Part shown: piece after piece, positions 5,095-6,171 of the stretch
Layout of the letters: every line of letters begins with the position of its first letter
Numbering within the stretch: the stretch's first letter is position 1
From: an uncultured Lachnospiraceae bacterium
Lineage (GTDB): Bacteria > Bacillota > Clostridia > Lachnospirales > Lachnospiraceae
Assembly (NCBI GenBank): GCA_910584785.1
Contig: CAJUDX010000088.1
Coordinates: forward strand, 3,400 to 9,570
Length of the DNA stretch: 6,171 bases
Reading direction: 5' to 3'
Program-made: the position numbers and the translations under genes
Notes under the pieces: model-generated
Seen by the model: the letters and a program-made list of their open reading frames with translations, nothing else
Database searches by the model: none
What the model was told of the DNA's origin: nothing

Positions 5095-6105
5095 CAACTG
5101 CTCCGATCCCCGCAAAATAACCTGATAAGGCACTGTAACCCGCTTTCCCCGCTGACGGTTTTGTCCGCCGCTTTCAAAGCATTCCTGGAGAAGCTTCATC
5201 GCTTCCATTCCCTGCTGTTTCGCATCACGGTCAACCACCGAAATACGGTAATCAATCATTTTTAAGGTTTCGATGTCATCAAAGCCCATCAGAGAAACAT
5301 CTCTTCCAAGTTTAAGTTTTTTCTCAGTCAAATACTTTAAGCATCCCAAAGTAGAAAGGTTATTCGAGGTAAAGATCGCTGTGGGCGGTTCGGGAAGTTC
5401 CATCAGCCGTTTCGTACAAGCATAGGCTTTCGCAATCTTAAAGTCACCGCAGGCCACATATTCCGGTCGAATCGCAAGGCCGTTCTCTTCCATCGCCTGC
5501 ACATAGCCCTGATACCTGTCTTTTCCCGGTTTTGAAGTGTCCGGCCCGGTAATCACGGCAATCCGCCGATGACCTGCACGGATAAGCTCTGTCACGCCGT
5601 CGCATGCCCCCTGCTGGTTGTCCACAAATACACCATCAAAACGTGCACCTTTTACATCGCGGTCAATCAGCACCACCGGAATCCCCGACTTCTCCAATGC
5701 CAGAAGCTGTTCCCTTGTAAAATCGTCGGAATCTGATATCGGAGTAATCAACACTCCCTTAACCCATCGCCGCTTCACCAAATCCAGGCAGCGGTGCTCT
5801 TTGGCAAGTGTTTCGTTCGTTCCCCAGAAAATCAGGTTATAATGATACTTTTCAGCAACTTCATTCACCCCGTTGATAACCTTGGAAAAAAATTCATTCT
5901 CAATATCCGGGATAATCACGCCTATACTAAAACTGTCCTGGATACTCAGGCTCCGTGCGATTTCATTCGGAACGTAGTCATAGGCTTTGACGACTTCCAT
6001 CACCTTCTGCCTGGTTTCGCTCTTGACATAACCCGAATTATTCAGCACCCTGGAAACGGTAGCGGACGACACGCCTGCTCGCTGAGCAATCTCCCTTATA
6101 TTCAT
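5083..6105 (-). CDS. rbsR: LacI-family transcriptional regulator, probable RbsR
   Basis: This is a LacI/GalR-family DNA-binding repressor that would respond to a pentose or its phosphate and control the downstream operon and itself. The 340-residue protein is full length. The N-terminal helix-turn-helix is IREIAQRAGVSSATVSRVLN (3-22), followed by the hinge YVPNEIARSLS (44-54), whose Leu53 normally intercalates at a central CG of the operator, as present in all three clear sites here. The ligand-binding core (about 60-332) shows the family landmarks IGVIIPDIENEFF (61-73), GVLITPIS (117-124), VVLIDRD (144-150), the KDRYQGY segment (195-201), TSNN (246-249) and MGFDDIE (273-279). ATG 6105 follows a GAGGAGGA site by 9 nt. 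The effector cannot be told from sequence: ribose is the default, but deoxyribose or a phosphate ester fits the deoC context. A CcpA role is unlikely given the specific linkage. Confidence 0.9.
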   Translation of the reverse strand: MNIREIAQRAGVSSATVSRVLNNSGYVKSETRQKVMEVVKAYDYVPNEIARSLSIQDSFSIGVIIPDIENEFFSKVINGVNEVAEKYHYNLIFWGTNETLAKEHRCLDLVKRRWVKGVLITPISDSDDFTREQLLALEKSGIPVVLIDRDVKGARFDGVFVDNQQGACDGVTELIRAGHRRIAVITGPDTSKPGKDRYQGYVQAMEENGLAIRPEYVACGDFKIAKAYACTKRLMELPEPPTAIFTSNNLSTLGCLKYLTEKKLKLGRDVSLMGFDDIETLKMIDYRISVVDRDAKQQGMEAMKLLQECFESGGQNRQRGKRVTVPYQVILRGSEQLKTI

Positions 6106-6127
6106 GGCGTTTTGTCCTCCTCTGCTC

Positions 6128-6141
6128 TGTAATCGGTGTGT
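6128..6141. promoter_or_regulatory. Degenerate second operator (half-site) in the rbsR leader
   Basis: TGTAATCGGT matches the first ten bases of operator O2, but the other half-site is lost (GTGT in place of TACA). It begins 11 bp, about one helical turn, from the full operator and overlaps its last 3 bp, so a second dimer could not bind both at once. It sits just upstream of the ribosome binding site. It may be a relic or a weak alternative register. Confidence 0.45.
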
Positions 6142-6152
6142 TACCGGTTACA
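6139..6152. promoter_or_regulatory. Operator in the rbsR promoter
   Basis: TGTTACCGGTTACA differs from perfect O1 at one base. On the minus strand it starts directly after the proposed -10 of rbsR and ends 34 nt before the start codon, so the transcription start would lie in its centre. This indicates autorepression of the regulator. Confidence 0.85.
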
Positions 6153-6161
6153 TGTATAACA
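6153..6161 (-). promoter_or_regulatory. Proposed extended -10 of the rbsR promoter
   Basis: On the minus strand TGT-TATACA gives a TGn extension and a hexamer matching TATAAT at four of six bases, immediately followed by the operator. The -35 would fall beyond position 6171, outside the window. The layout repeats that at the deoC promoter. Confidence 0.5.
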
Positions 6162-6171
6162 ATACCATACT

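Noticed and set aside
1..6171. Mobile elements, CRISPR arrays, tRNA or rRNA genes, phage or defence genes
   Set aside because: No transposase, integrase, array of spaced repeats or RNA gene was seen. The only tandem array is the 14-bp repeat at 30-93, which has no spacers.

Overview
The window reads as a low-to-mid GC Gram-positive anaerobe of the Bacillota, most likely class Clostridia and probably a Lachnospiraceae-like gut bacterium. This rests on the rbs gene order (regulator, kinase, RbsD, RbsA, RbsC, as in Bacillus subtilis), strong AGGAG/GGAGG ribosome binding sites, operators of the cre-like LacI/CcpA type and Firmicute-style proteins. The rank below phylum is inference. Every convincing gene is on the minus strand, so the region is read from right (6171) to left (1).

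From right to left it holds: a LacI-family regulator (rbsR, 5083-6105) with its own promoter/operator; an intrinsic terminator overlapping the rbsR stop; a second promoter flanked by two operators (5007-5055); an unusually long leader of about 190 nt; deoC (4180-4821), deoxyribose-phosphate aldolase; rbsK (3153-4079), a PfkB-family sugar kinase; a large hairpin; rbsD (2641-3039), ribose pyranase; rbsA (1027-2529), the double-ATPase subunit of a sugar ABC importer; rbsC (81-1034), its permease; and a 14-bp tandem repeat across the rbsC stop. The window ends there. The expected ribose-binding protein gene rbsB is not present and probably lies just beyond position 1.

Together the genes form a pentose uptake and catabolism operon. 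RbsAC with an off-window binding protein imports the sugar, RbsD converts the pyranose to the form the kinase uses, RbsK phosphorylates it, and DeoC can cleave 2-deoxyribose 5-phosphate to acetaldehyde and glyceraldehyde 3-phosphate. The deoC gene at the head of the operon, together with a hydrophobic residue in the kinase where E. coli ribokinase has a sugar-contacting Asn, suggests that deoxyribose or nucleoside-derived deoxyribose may be a substrate besides, or instead of, ribose. The regulator probably represses both itself and the operon: the two promoters share the same design, an extended -10 hexamer directly abutting a TGTAACCGGTTACA-type operator.

I found no mobile element, CRISPR array, RNA gene or phage feature, and no wholly new system. 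The points worth checking are the substrate question, the twin operator design, the long leader, the rbsK-rbsD hairpin and the repeat at the rbsC 3' end.
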